DNA from: Lachnospiraceae bacterium
GTDB lineage: Bacteria; Bacillota; Clostridia; Lachnospirales; Lachnospiraceae
Direction of reading: 5' to 3'
Assembly: GCA_017461775.1 (NCBI GenBank)
Contig: JAFTXD010000014.1
Span: 1 to 36,396, forward strand
DNA: 36,396 bases
Both the position numbers and the translations under genes were made by a program. Below the pieces are notes generated by a model. That model was given only the letters and a program-made list of their open reading frames with translations. It searched no databases and was not told where the DNA came from. Positions 17,101-26,020 of this stretch are shown here, piece after piece (within the stretch, counting starts at the first letter, position 1; each line of letters begins with the position of its first letter).

Positions 17101-18831
17101 TCAGGTCTTTGTTTTCTTTCCACCGGGAATCCCCATCTTCTCAAATAAAACCTCTCCCAGCTGCTTGGGAGAATTAATATTAAACTCAGCGCCTGCACTT
17201 TCATGGATACTCTTTTCCAGCTCTGTAATCTGGGAAACCAGAGCTTCGCCGTAATTCTTCAGCTCTTCCCTTTTTACCAGCACGCCTTCCTTTTCCATAT
17301 CATACAGCACATAGGTCAGGGGCATCTCCATGTCCTGCATTAGCGGATACATGCCCTGCTCCTTTAATTTCTCTATGATTTTGTCCCCCGCTGCATAAGC
17401 GGTATAGGCCTGATACAAATAAAAGTAAGCCAGCTCTGCACTCTTATCCGCAGCTGCCTGGGAAATGGTCAGCTTGCCGAAAAACTCCTTATAGCCCGGG
17501 ATGGAAATTCCCAGATATTCAGTGGCAATGGCCTCTGCGTCATAATCATTTTTTAAGGGATTGCAAAGGTATGCTCCCAGTACTACATCAAAGTAGTTTT
17601 CCAGATTATCATAGCATAAATAATCATATTTATCCTTTATATTTAAGGTGTAAATCCTTGCATTCTCTGAAAGCGCCCAAAGAGCCTCTTCCAGTTCCCT
17701 GTCCATAGCCGGTTCCGGGGAAGTATCAAAGAGAGAAAGCTGCTCATTTTCCTTCTTTACCGGAGCCTGCTCCTGGTAAAAATAATACAGTTCCTTCTCC
17801 GACATCGCAAGGACTGCTCCTAAAAGCTGTCCGTTTTCCACCACCAGCTCCAGACCAACCTTTGTGCCCTTCTTCACCCTTCTGCACAGAGATGCAAAAT
17901 CACTCTTTTTCTCCACAATATGGAAGCCTTCGCTAATATTGGCCGCCTGCTTTTCTGCCATGTTGCTTTCAAAGCGGCTCAGCATGTTTTTAAACTCCAG
18001 CATCTTGAAAAGCTGGTAGGCTTCCTGGGTAAAATACCCTTCTGCTCTGGCACTTTCATAATCCAGCACAATATCACAATCCGTTTTAATGGTTGCCAGT
18101 GTCTTACTAAGCTCCGCCAGATGCTTATTTTCCTTTAAGGATTCCTTGATGCTCTTCTTGGTGATATTCTCAATATTGGCATAAATATTCTCAATGGAAC
18201 CGTACTCCACCATAAGAGCAGTAGCAGTTTTCTCGCCCACCTTGGGCACTCCGGGAATATTGTCCGCCGTATCCCCCATCAAGGCCTTTAATTCAATAAA
18301 CTGGACAGGTGTCACCTGATATTTTTCAAGCACATCGTCCTCATAATAATCTTCAATCTCCGTCCGTCCCATTTTCGTCTTAGGAATACGGATTTTGATA
18401 TGCTTCGATGCAATCTGAAGTAAGTCCCGGTCTCCGGACACTAAGGATACCTCGATACCATCTGCTTCTGCCTTTTTCGCCAGAGTACCCATGATATCGT
18501 CCGCTTCCCAGCCGGCATGCTCCACGCAGACCACGCCCATGGCGGCAAGAACCTCCTTCATCACCGGTACCTGCTCACGTAATTCCTCAGCCATAGGCTT
18601 TCGGGTTCCCTTATATTCCGCAAAAAGCTCATGCCGGAAGGTGGGTGCCTTCACATCAAAGGCCACCGCCAGATAATCCGGCTTCTCCTCGTCCAGAATC
18701 TTAAATAAAATATTCAGAAAACCATATATGGCATTGGTATGAAGCCCCTTTGCATTGGTTAAATCCGGCACTCCGAAAAAGGCTCTGTTAAGTATACTAT
18801 GTCCATCAATTAAAACCAGTTTTTTACTCAT
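17101..18831 (-). CDS. polA: DNA polymerase I, 5'-nuclease N-terminal part ending at premature TGA
   Basis: 576 residues covering the 5'-3' nuclease domain (1 to about 290: LIDGHSILNRAFFG, KGTRKPMAEELREQ, EADDIMGTLAKKAE, SGDRDLLQI, DTADNIPGVPKVGEKTA), then a degenerate 3'-5' exonuclease-like domain lacking the Asp-x-Glu catalytic pair, and the first part of the polymerase domain (NINSPKQLGEVLFEKMGIP). The frame ends GGKKTKT then TGA, where Pol I proteins have a conserved glycine (T-G-x-S-T); GGA to TGA is one transversion at 17103. The 5'-nuclease region, the part that matters for RNA primer removal, remains complete. It lies 15 bases upstream of coaE as part of the polC-polA run. Confidence 0.9.
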   Translation of the reverse strand: MSKKLVLIDGHSILNRAFFGVPDLTNAKGLHTNAIYGFLNILFKILDEEKPDYLAVAFDVKAPTFRHELFAEYKGTRKPMAEELREQVPVMKEVLAAMGVVCVEHAGWEADDIMGTLAKKAEADGIEVSLVSGDRDLLQIASKHIKIRIPKTKMGRTEIEDYYEDDVLEKYQVTPVQFIELKALMGDTADNIPGVPKVGEKTATALMVEYGSIENIYANIENITKKSIKESLKENKHLAELSKTLATIKTDCDIVLDYESARAEGYFTQEAYQLFKMLEFKNMLSRFESNMAEKQAANISEGFHIVEKKSDFASLCRRVKKGTKVGLELVVENGQLLGAVLAMSEKELYYFYQEQAPVKKENEQLSLFDTSPEPAMDRELEEALWALSENARIYTLNIKDKYDYLCYDNLENYFDVVLGAYLCNPLKNDYDAEAIATEYLGISIPGYKEFFGKLTISQAAADKSAELAYFYLYQAYTAYAAGDKIIEKLKEQGMYPLMQDMEMPLTYVLYDMEKEGVLVKREELKNYGEALVSQITELEKSIHESAGAEFNINSPKQLGEVLFEKMGIPGGKKTKT

Positions 18832-18851
18832 TTATACATCTCTTTTCCGCA

Positions 18852-19172
18852 TTAATATAAAATCCAAACAATAATGGCAATGACTCCTGCCATGGCCAGC
18901 AGCTCCCAGAAAAATCCAATTTTTAAAAATCTTTCATGGAATTGGATTTTCCCCCTTGCTGCATCCATTCGAAGGCGCATCTCCTTGTTTAAATCAAAGG
19001 CGCTACCTTCCTCCAGACGCTCTAAACCCTTATCAATCAGAAACTGTATAGTCAGCTCCTCCTTACAGCTTTCGCAGGTGGAGATATGCTTTGCAAATTC
19101 TTTCAGTTCCGTAAAATTCATCTCATCATTGATAAATCTGGGGATTCTCTTTTCGTACTCCTTGCAATCCAT
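18852..19172 (-). CDS. Small zinc-finger (ZAS/zf-HC2-like) membrane protein
   Basis: A 106-residue protein with a putative zinc-finger anti-sigma motif, His29-x3-Cys33-x2-Cys36, preceded by Cys3 in MDCKEYEKRIPRFI. A C-terminal hydrophobic segment at about 86-105 probably anchors it in the membrane. The layout is that of short anti-sigma-like ZAS proteins, but no sigma factor gene is adjacent; instead it sits between polC (23 bases away) and polA (20 bases away). A regulatory or membrane-tethering role is possible; a true anti-sigma role is not supported by context. Confidence 0.75.
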   Translation of the reverse strand: MDCKEYEKRIPRFINDEMNFTELKEFAKHISTCESCKEELTIQFLIDKGLERLEEGSAFDLNKEMRLRMDAARGKIQFHERFLKIGFFWELLAMAGVIAIIVWILY

Positions 19173-19195
19173 ATGCCTTCCACCTTTCGCTGTAG

Positions 19196-22100
19196 TTATA
19201 CCAAGTCAAAGAGACTTATCTGGTTAGATTCCGGCAGATTACCCAAAAGGCCTAATCTGTCCATTAATTCAATAATCGTCTGGGATACCTTGGTACGCTG
19301 CCTAAAGTCATCCTTGGATAGGAATGGACCATCCTTGGCCGCCTCCACAATGGCATCCGCCGCTTTTTCGCCCAGACCGTCAATACTACTTAAGGACGGC
19401 ATAATCTTACCATCAATAATCTGAAACAGTCTGGAGCCCGCAGTAAAAATATCAATGGGCATAAATTCATAGCCTCTTGCATACATCTCCTGCACAATAC
19501 GCATATCTGAATAAGAGTTTTCCTCTTTATTGGAAAGACTATCCATGCGCTTACGATAATCCTCCATAATATTTTCCAAATGCCTCTGGCCCTGACACAT
19601 CAGCTCGTAGGAAAATGCCTTAGCACGAATACTGAAATATGCCGCATAATACGCCAAAGGATGATATACCTTACAATAAGCGATACGCCATGCCATCATA
19701 ACGTAAGCCGCCGCATGGGCCTTGGGGAACATGTATTTAATCTTCTTACAGGACCAGATATACCAATCCGGTACATCCTTCTCCTTCATGGCAGCTTCCC
19801 ACTCCGGCTTTAAGCCCTTACCCTTACGCACACTCTCCATAATGGTAAAGGACAGACCAGCTTCCACCCCCTGATTAATCAGGTAAGTCATAATATCATC
19901 TCGGGTACAGATACAGGTGGAAATGGTTGCCGTTCCCTCCTGTATCAAGGTCTGGGCATTGCCCAGCCATACGTCGGTACCATGGGAAAGTCCCGCAATA
20001 CGAACCAAATCTGAAAAATGCTGAGGCTGCGTATCAATTAACATCTGCATCGCAAAATCCGTACCAAACTCCGGAATTCCAAGCGCGCCCAGCTTACAGC
20101 CACTAATCTGCTCCGGTGTAATCCCAAGTGCCTTGGTGCTCTGGAACAGGCTCATAACCCCCTGGTCATCCAGTGGAATGGTGGTAGGGTCAAGTCCCGT
20201 TAAATCCTGCAACATACGAATCATGGTCGGATCATCGTGCCCCAGAATATCCAGCTTAAGCAGGTTATGGTCAATGGAGTGGTAATCAAAGTGGGTGGTA
20301 ATGGTTTCCGTGGTCATATCGTTGGCCGGATGCTGCACCGGGGTAAAGGAATTGATGTCCTGTCCGATGGGCAGAACCACAATACCACCGGGGTGCTGTC
20401 CCGTACTTCGGCGTACTCCCGTACATCCCAGGCTGATACGCTCGATTTCACTCTTCCGCTTGTGAATACCGCGCTCTTCATAATAGTTCTTCACATATCC
20501 AAAGGCGGTCTTATCCGCCAGGGTACCGATGGTACCTGCACGGAAGGTCTGACCGGAGCCGAAGATTACCTCGGTATACTTATGAGCCTTGGACTGATAC
20601 TCGCCGGAGAAATTCAAGTCAATATCCGGCTCCTTATCGCCATTAAAGCCAAGGAAGGTCTCGAAAGGAATATCAAAGCCCTCCTTAATCAGCTTGTGCC
20701 CACACTGTGGACAATCCTTATCCGGCATATCGATTCCCGCCATACCGGCATACGCTCGTACCTCATCGGAATAAAAATCCACATAATGGCACTCCGGACA
20801 CAGGTAGTGGGGACTTAAGGGGTTAACCTCTGTGATACCGGACATGGTTGCCACAAAGGAAGAACCTACGGAGCCTCGGGAACCTACCAGATACCCGTCC
20901 TCCACCGACTTCCACACCAGCTTCTGGGCAATGATATACATTACGGCAAAGCCATTGCTGATGATGGAATTCAATTCCTTCTGAAGTCGCTTTTCTACGA
21001 TTTCCGGCAAATCCGGTCCGTAGATTTCATGAGCCTTATTGTAGCAGATATCCGTCAACGTCTTATCGCTATCCTCAATGACCGGCGCACATTTATCCGG
21101 ACGAACCGGTGCAATGGTCTCAATCATATCCGCAATCATATTGGTGTTGGTAATGACCACTTCCTTGGCCTTGTCACTTCCAAGGTAAGCGAATTCCTCC
21201 AGCATCTCGTCCGTGGTATGTAGATAAAGAGGTGCCTGGTCATCCGCATCTGCAAAGCCCTTACCCGCCATGATGATACGGCGGTAAACCTCATCCTCCG
21301 GGTCAAGGAAATGCACGTCACAGGTAGCCACTACCGGCTTATGAAACTGCTCTCCTAAGGAAACAATACGCTTATTAATGGCGTAAATGTCTTCCTTAGA
21401 ATTGATATCTCTATACTTATCCGATTCAATCATGAACTTATTATTGCCCCATGGCTGAATCTCCAGATAATCATAAAAGCTGACAATTCTGGCAATATCC
21501 GCATCGGATTTGCCGTCAATTAACGCTCTGTAAAGCTCACCCGCCTCACAGGCGCTGCCGATAATCAGACCCTCTCGGTACTTATTAATCAAGCTCTTAG
21601 GTATGCGGGGGTGTCTGCTGAAATAGGTCAAATGGGATTGAGACACCAGACGATACAGATTGATTCGTCCCAAATCATTCTTCGCCAGCAGAATACAGTG
21701 ATAAGAAGGCATCTTACGAATCAGCTCCACACTGGAATTTCCCAGCTCATTTACTTCCTTCAGGGTATTTACCTTATGCTCTCTCAGCATAGGGATGAAC
21801 TTTACAAAAATCTGTGCCGTGCACTCGGCATCATCCACTGCACGATGGTGATTGTCCAAAGAAATTCCCAGTGTCTTTGCCACTGCGTCCAGGGTATGCT
21901 TTGCCTGGCTGGGCAAAAGGATTCGGGCAATGGGCACGGAATCCACATAGGTATACTCCGTGGGCAAGGAAAGCCTTCTGCAATTCTCGATGATAAAGCT
22001 CATATCAAAATTGGCGTTATGTGCCACCAACACACAGTCCTCACAAAATGCCACAAACTCCGGCAATACCTCTTCAATTTTCGGAGCATCAAGCACCATT

Positions 22101-23740
22101 TCATCATTGATACCGGTAAGCTTTTCTATCTCGAAAGGGATGGGAACCTCCGGGTTCACAAAGGTGGAGAAATGGTCGGTAATCTTACCATTTTCCACCT
22201 TTACCGCACCGATTTCGATGATGCGGTTATTAATGGGCGAAAAGCCCGTGGTCTCAATATCAAATACCACAAAGGAGGCGTCTAAATCCTGTCCCTTCTC
22301 TCCCACAACAATGTCGCGGAGGTCATCTACAATATATCCCTCTACACCGTAAATAATCTTAAAGAAGTCCTGCTTGTCCGGATTATTATCTCCTGCTTCC
22401 TTGCGCTTGTTCTTCTCTTCCTTCCACAAATCGTCCCATACATGACCTGCATCCGTAAAGCCCTGCACCGCACCATGGTCCGTGATGGCGATGGCCCTAT
22501 GCCCCCACTTGTAGGCACGCTTTACAATATCCTTGGCCTCGGATACACCATCCATATCGCTCATCTTGGTATGACAGTGCAGCTCCACACGCTTTCTGGC
22601 GGCGGTATCCATTCTGGTGGTGGTAAAGTCAGAAATCTTCTTGATACCATTCACCGACTGAATACTCAGCTCCCTATCAAATTTATCTATCATACTGATA
22701 CCCTTGATTTTCACAAAGGCACCCTTCTTAATACCACCGGTAATCTCCGGAACCTGCTCATTGCGGGCGAACATCTTAACCGTGATGGTATCCGTAAAGT
22801 CCGTAACATTAAAGGAAATAATGGATTTTTCACCATTTCGAAGCTCTCTGACCTCTACGCCGAGAATCTTACCACGGATGGTAACCTCTCCGATTTCACC
22901 CACCACATCCTCAATGCGCATGGCTTCATCTTCAAAATCACGTCCATAGATAACGTCGGGATTGTCGCTCCTTTTGGCACTGCCTCCAAAGGCACCGCCC
23001 TTTTGAAAATCTCCCTTTTTGAAGTCCTTCTTGAACTCCTTTTTGAATTCTTTGGCAGGTGCAGCCTGCTTTGCTTTGGATTTCTCTTCCGCCTCCGGCT
23101 TCTGCTTTGCCTCTTCCTGGCTCGCCGCCCCTTCTGAAAATGCATCCTCTCCGGCAGCTCTCTGGACTCTCTTATAGATTTCCGCCACCTCACGTTTAAT
23201 ACGAAGGGCGTCCTCTTCCGCGTACTTTCCTACCTTGGCTTCTCTGTAAGTGGCAGAAATGCCCAGGTCAAATCCACACCGCTCCACCAGCACCTTCTGC
23301 AGAATCTCCAAAAGCTCTGCTTCCTTGCTTCTGGCGATAACAGTATCCTCCATCTCCAGCACTACCTGGTGCTCATCCGGGAAAGAAAATACGCCACCCT
23401 TTAAGGCATTATAAGCAATATTACTGTATGCACGAACCTCCTCCAGAATACACTCCTTATACACATCCAAAAGCTTCTGGGGCGTATACTGGGAAGAAAG
23501 CTCAAATTTCTCGTATATTTTAATGGTCAGATTCGCCTGGGGGAAAAGCTGACTCTTAATCTGCTTTTCTACATCCCAGATGACATCCTTCATAATCAAC
23601 CTGCTACTGTGAAGATAAATCCGGATAAAATCCTTCTTCTTCGTGGTCGAAACTCTTTCTATCTCTGCCTGCTCCATAATATCATGAGCAGCATTATTCA
23701 ATTGTAAAGACGGGAACACTTCAAAAAACGGTTTTCCCAT
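19196..23740 (-). CDS. polC: DNA polymerase III PolC-type alpha subunit
   Basis: A 1514-residue replicative polymerase of low-GC Gram-positives. Domains in order: N-terminal domain (1-190); a charged, low-complexity linker (about 200-260) with repeated EFKK/DFKK units; an OB fold (about 280-370); a PHP domain opening with ELHCH (386-390); an inserted DEDD proofreading exonuclease (VVFDIETTGF, Asp494 and Glu496); the second half of PHP; and the polymerase core. The core carries GSRGSVGSSF, a four-cysteine zinc site (CPEC...CPQC) and the catalytic EPDIDLNFSG aspartates. All key residues seen are intact. It lies 21 bases after ispG. Confidence 0.97.
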   Translation of the reverse strand: MGKPFFEVFPSLQLNNAAHDIMEQAEIERVSTTKKKDFIRIYLHSSRLIMKDVIWDVEKQIKSQLFPQANLTIKIYEKFELSSQYTPQKLLDVYKECILEEVRAYSNIAYNALKGGVFSFPDEHQVVLEMEDTVIARSKEAELLEILQKVLVERCGFDLGISATYREAKVGKYAEEDALRIKREVAEIYKRVQRAAGEDAFSEGAASQEEAKQKPEAEEKSKAKQAAPAKEFKKEFKKDFKKGDFQKGGAFGGSAKRSDNPDVIYGRDFEDEAMRIEDVVGEIGEVTIRGKILGVEVRELRNGEKSIISFNVTDFTDTITVKMFARNEQVPEITGGIKKGAFVKIKGISMIDKFDRELSIQSVNGIKKISDFTTTRMDTAARKRVELHCHTKMSDMDGVSEAKDIVKRAYKWGHRAIAITDHGAVQGFTDAGHVWDDLWKEEKNKRKEAGDNNPDKQDFFKIIYGVEGYIVDDLRDIVVGEKGQDLDASFVVFDIETTGFSPINNRIIEIGAVKVENGKITDHFSTFVNPEVPIPFEIEKLTGINDEMVLDAPKIEEVLPEFVAFCEDCVLVAHNANFDMSFIIENCRRLSLPTEYTYVDSVPIARILLPSQAKHTLDAVAKTLGISLDNHHRAVDDAECTAQIFVKFIPMLREHKVNTLKEVNELGNSSVELIRKMPSYHCILLAKNDLGRINLYRLVSQSHLTYFSRHPRIPKSLINKYREGLIIGSACEAGELYRALIDGKSDADIARIVSFYDYLEIQPWGNNKFMIESDKYRDINSKEDIYAINKRIVSLGEQFHKPVVATCDVHFLDPEDEVYRRIIMAGKGFADADDQAPLYLHTTDEMLEEFAYLGSDKAKEVVITNTNMIADMIETIAPVRPDKCAPVIEDSDKTLTDICYNKAHEIYGPDLPEIVEKRLQKELNSIISNGFAVMYIIAQKLVWKSVEDGYLVGSRGSVGSSFVATMSGITEVNPLSPHYLCPECHYVDFYSDEVRAYAGMAGIDMPDKDCPQCGHKLIKEGFDIPFETFLGFNGDKEPDIDLNFSGEYQSKAHKYTEVIFGSGQTFRAGTIGTLADKTAFGYVKNYYEERGIHKRKSEIERISLGCTGVRRSTGQHPGGIVVLPIGQDINSFTPVQHPANDMTTETITTHFDYHSIDHNLLKLDILGHDDPTMIRMLQDLTGLDPTTIPLDDQGVMSLFQSTKALGITPEQISGCKLGALGIPEFGTDFAMQMLIDTQPQHFSDLVRIAGLSHGTDVWLGNAQTLIQEGTATISTCICTRDDIMTYLINQGVEAGLSFTIMESVRKGKGLKPEWEAAMKEKDVPDWYIWSCKKIKYMFPKAHAAAYVMMAWRIAYCKVYHPLAYYAAYFSIRAKAFSYELMCQGQRHLENIMEDYRKRMDSLSNKEENSYSDMRIVQEMYARGYEFMPIDIFTAGSRLFQIIDGKIMPSLSSIDGLGEKAADAIVEAAKDGPFLSKDDFRQRTKVSQTIIELMDRLGLLGNLPESNQISLFDLV

Positions 23741-23761
23741 GAAACTCCCTCATTTCTGCAA

Positions 23762-24814
23762 TTAATTCCAGTGATCCAATTCATCCTTTAAGGTCCCTAG
23801 CAGCTCTGCCTCCGGTACCTTTCGGATAATCTCCCCTTTTTTGATAAGTAGTCCTTCACCGATACCCCCGGCAATGCCAAGGTCCGCCTCTTTCGCCTCT
23901 CCCGGGCCGTTTACCACGCAGCCCATAACTGCCACCTTAATATCCAGAGGATAATCCTCCACCAGCTTCTCTACCTTAGTCGCCAGCTCTATCAAATTAA
24001 TCTGAGTTCTGCCACAGGTAGGGCAGGATACCACCTCGATGCCTCCCTTACGAAGTTCCAGAGTTCTCAAAATCAGCTTGGCAGATTTAATCTCCTCCAC
24101 CGGGTCACCGGTTAAGGATACACGGATGGTATTTCCGATACCCTGATTTAAAATGATGCCAAGCCCCAGAGCAGACTTGATATTGCCACTCTGCACCGTG
24201 CCGGACTCCGTGATCCCCACATGCAAAGGATAAGGAGTCTTATCCGCCAAAAGCTCATGAGCCTTCACACACATCATAACGTCGGAAGATTTGATACTGA
24301 TGACCAGATTATCATAGCCCAATTCCTCGATGATACGCACCTTATCCAGTGCACTTTCCACGATACCCTCCGCGGTAACGCCACCGTACTTTTCCACCAG
24401 ATGCTTCTCCAAAGAACCACTGTTCACTCCCACTCTGATAGGGATGTTACGCTCCTTTGCCACATCCACCACGGCCTTTACCTTGTCCGTGCTGCCGATA
24501 TTTCCGGGATTAATACGAATCTTGTCCGCACCGTTCTCCATAGCTGCTATGGCCATACGATAGTCAAAATGAATATCTGCCACCAGTGGAATGGAAATCT
24601 GCTTCTTAATCTCCGCAATTGCCTTTGCCGCCTCCAAGGTAGGCACAGTACAACGAACGATTTCGCAGCCCGCCTTCTCTAATCTGTGAATCTGGGCTAC
24701 GGTAGCCTCCACATCTTCTGTCTTTGTATTGGTCATGGACTGAATAGCGATGGGATAATCTCCACCGATTTTTACATTGCCAATTGAAATTACCTTCGTC
24801 TTTTCTCGAAACAT
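23762..24814 (-). CDS. ispG: 4-hydroxy-3-methylbut-2-enyl diphosphate synthase IspG
   Basis: A 350-residue iron-sulfur enzyme of the methylerythritol phosphate isoprenoid pathway, which reductively opens the cyclic diphosphate MEcPP to HMBPP. The N-terminal barrel starts VSIGNVKIGG and AIQSMTNTKTED. The 4Fe-4S ligands are Cys264 and Cys267 (CPTC) and Cys299 (MGCVVNGPGEA), with the conserved Glu306. The start at 24814 (MFREK) was chosen because AAGGAGG ends 6 bases before it; a longer reading from 24850 is unlikely. The usual upstream dxr and rseP genes are absent; dprA is the upstream neighbour. Confidence 0.93.
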   Translation of the reverse strand: MFREKTKVISIGNVKIGGDYPIAIQSMTNTKTEDVEATVAQIHRLEKAGCEIVRCTVPTLEAAKAIAEIKKQISIPLVADIHFDYRMAIAAMENGADKIRINPGNIGSTDKVKAVVDVAKERNIPIRVGVNSGSLEKHLVEKYGGVTAEGIVESALDKVRIIEELGYDNLVISIKSSDVMMCVKAHELLADKTPYPLHVGITESGTVQSGNIKSALGLGIILNQGIGNTIRVSLTGDPVEEIKSAKLILRTLELRKGGIEVVSCPTCGRTQINLIELATKVEKLVEDYPLDIKVAVMGCVVNGPGEAKEADLGIAGGIGEGLLIKKGEIIRKVPEAELLGTLKDELDHWN

Positions 24815-24857
24815 AATCATCCTCCTTACAACATCGGGTATCAAGTCCATTTAGGGC

Positions 24858-24876
24858 ATTATAATAAATCATCATA
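24858..24876 (-). promoter_or_regulatory. Possible promoter upstream of ispG-polC run
   Basis: In the 82-base gap after dprA the minus strand has TG-G-TATGAT (extended -10 type, core 24871-24876) and, further on, a perfect TATAAT (24858-24863). Neither has a good -35 at standard spacing, so the assignment is tentative. Confidence 0.3.
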
Positions 24877-24896
24877 CCACATTTTGTATTTCAATG

Positions 24897-26015
24897 CTAC
24901 ACAGTTTTCGAAAACCAGCCACTGGTATTTTGTACGATAAGACCCTTAACACAAAGTCCCATCAGGATAATCATCACCTGGGAAAACTCCGGGGCCTGTG
25001 CCCCCTTTTTCCTTTGTAGCTTCTCCAGCACCTTCTCCACCGGTAGGGGATACAAATCCAGTGCCTGGTACACCATCAGCTCCTGTTCCGAAAGCTTTTC
25101 TCCCTCAGGAATCATGATATCGGAAGCAGTTTTCCTAAGTGTCAGCATATTGCCGTATCGCATGGAAAGCTCCTCCACAAATTCCTTCGGAGAAAGAAAA
25201 ATCTGTGCACCATCCTTCAGCATCCGGTTACAGCCATCACTGAGCCGGTCCGTAAGTCTTCCCGGCACCGCATACACATCCTTCCCCTGCTCTAAAGCCA
25301 TTTCCACGGTAATGGAGGTACCGCTGCGCTGCCTTGCCTCCACTACCACCAGCACATCACACAGGCCGCTGACAATGCGGTTTCTGGGTGGAAAAAGACT
25401 GGCCCTGGGTGCAGTCCCCGGCGGATAGGTAGAGATGATTCCTCCTTTTTCCAAAAGCCTGTCATAGAGTAGTCTATTGCTTTTTGGGTAACAAACATCT
25501 ACTCCGCAGCCCAGTACCCCATAAGAAGCTCCGCCAGCCTTTAAGGCTGCCATCTGACTGATGCCGTCAATCCCCCTTGCCATACCGCTAATCAGGGAAA
25601 TCCCCTGCTCTCCCAAGCAATTTCCCAGAGCCTCTGCCACATATTCTCCATACTCCGAGCAGTCCCTTGCTCCGATAACTGCCACGGAAAGCTGCTCCTC
25701 CCCGGGCAGTCTTCCCCGCACATACAGGGCAAAGGGTGGGTCCGGAATCCTTCGCAGTCTCTCCGGATACTCCTCCATAGGAAGGGTCACCAGCTGAATT
25801 CCCTTTTCCTCCAGTTTATTATACTCCTCCTCTAACTTCCACTTTTCCCGATGCTGCAAAAGGGCCTGTACGATCTCCGGTCTCAGCAGCCCGGACAAAT
25901 CCTTTTCACTCATATCATATATTTCCTTGGAATCCTTTACAGCCCTCAGAATCGTATTTTTTCTTTTGTCCCCAACTCCCGGACAAGTGTCCAGAAAATA
26001 ATCGTACTTTCTCAT
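24897..26015 (-). CDS. dprA: DNA processing protein DprA
   Basis: A 372-residue DprA/Smf protein, which in transformable bacteria binds incoming single-stranded DNA and loads RecA. It has an N-terminal helical domain, then the Rossmann-like core: LSVAVIGARDCSEYG, LISGMARGIDGISQMAAL, GVLGCGVDVCYPKSN, PPRNRIVSGL and VEARQRSGTSITVEMALEQGKDVYAVPG. A C-terminal winged-helix-like domain follows. All core motifs are present. It begins 5 bases after comM, and these two are adjacent to pilT, so three genes associated with DNA uptake and transformation lie together. Confidence 0.95.
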   Translation of the reverse strand: MRKYDYFLDTCPGVGDKRKNTILRAVKDSKEIYDMSEKDLSGLLRPEIVQALLQHREKWKLEEEYNKLEEKGIQLVTLPMEEYPERLRRIPDPPFALYVRGRLPGEEQLSVAVIGARDCSEYGEYVAEALGNCLGEQGISLISGMARGIDGISQMAALKAGGASYGVLGCGVDVCYPKSNRLLYDRLLEKGGIISTYPPGTAPRASLFPPRNRIVSGLCDVLVVVEARQRSGTSITVEMALEQGKDVYAVPGRLTDRLSDGCNRMLKDGAQIFLSPKEFVEELSMRYGNMLTLRKTASDIMIPEGEKLSEQELMVYQALDLYPLPVEKVLEKLQRKKGAQAPEFSQVMIILMGLCVKGLIVQNTSGWFSKTV

Positions 26016-26020
26016 ATTCC

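Noticed and set aside
17101-17103. Genetic-code change or UGA recoding as the explanation of the polA stop
   Set aside because: TGA is used as a normal stop by other genes here (DUF89 at 3857, ECF sigma at 8378, the MBL-fold gene at 12589), so UGA is not a general glycine codon. The site is glycine in the family rather than cysteine or selenocysteine, so selenocysteine insertion is also unlikely.
20237-20818. Long plus-strand reading frame inside polC (193 codons), with similar ones at 21611-22285 and 22442-23137
   Set aside because: These are antisense shadows of the well-supported polC gene; their translations have no domain-like character and no ribosome binding sites.
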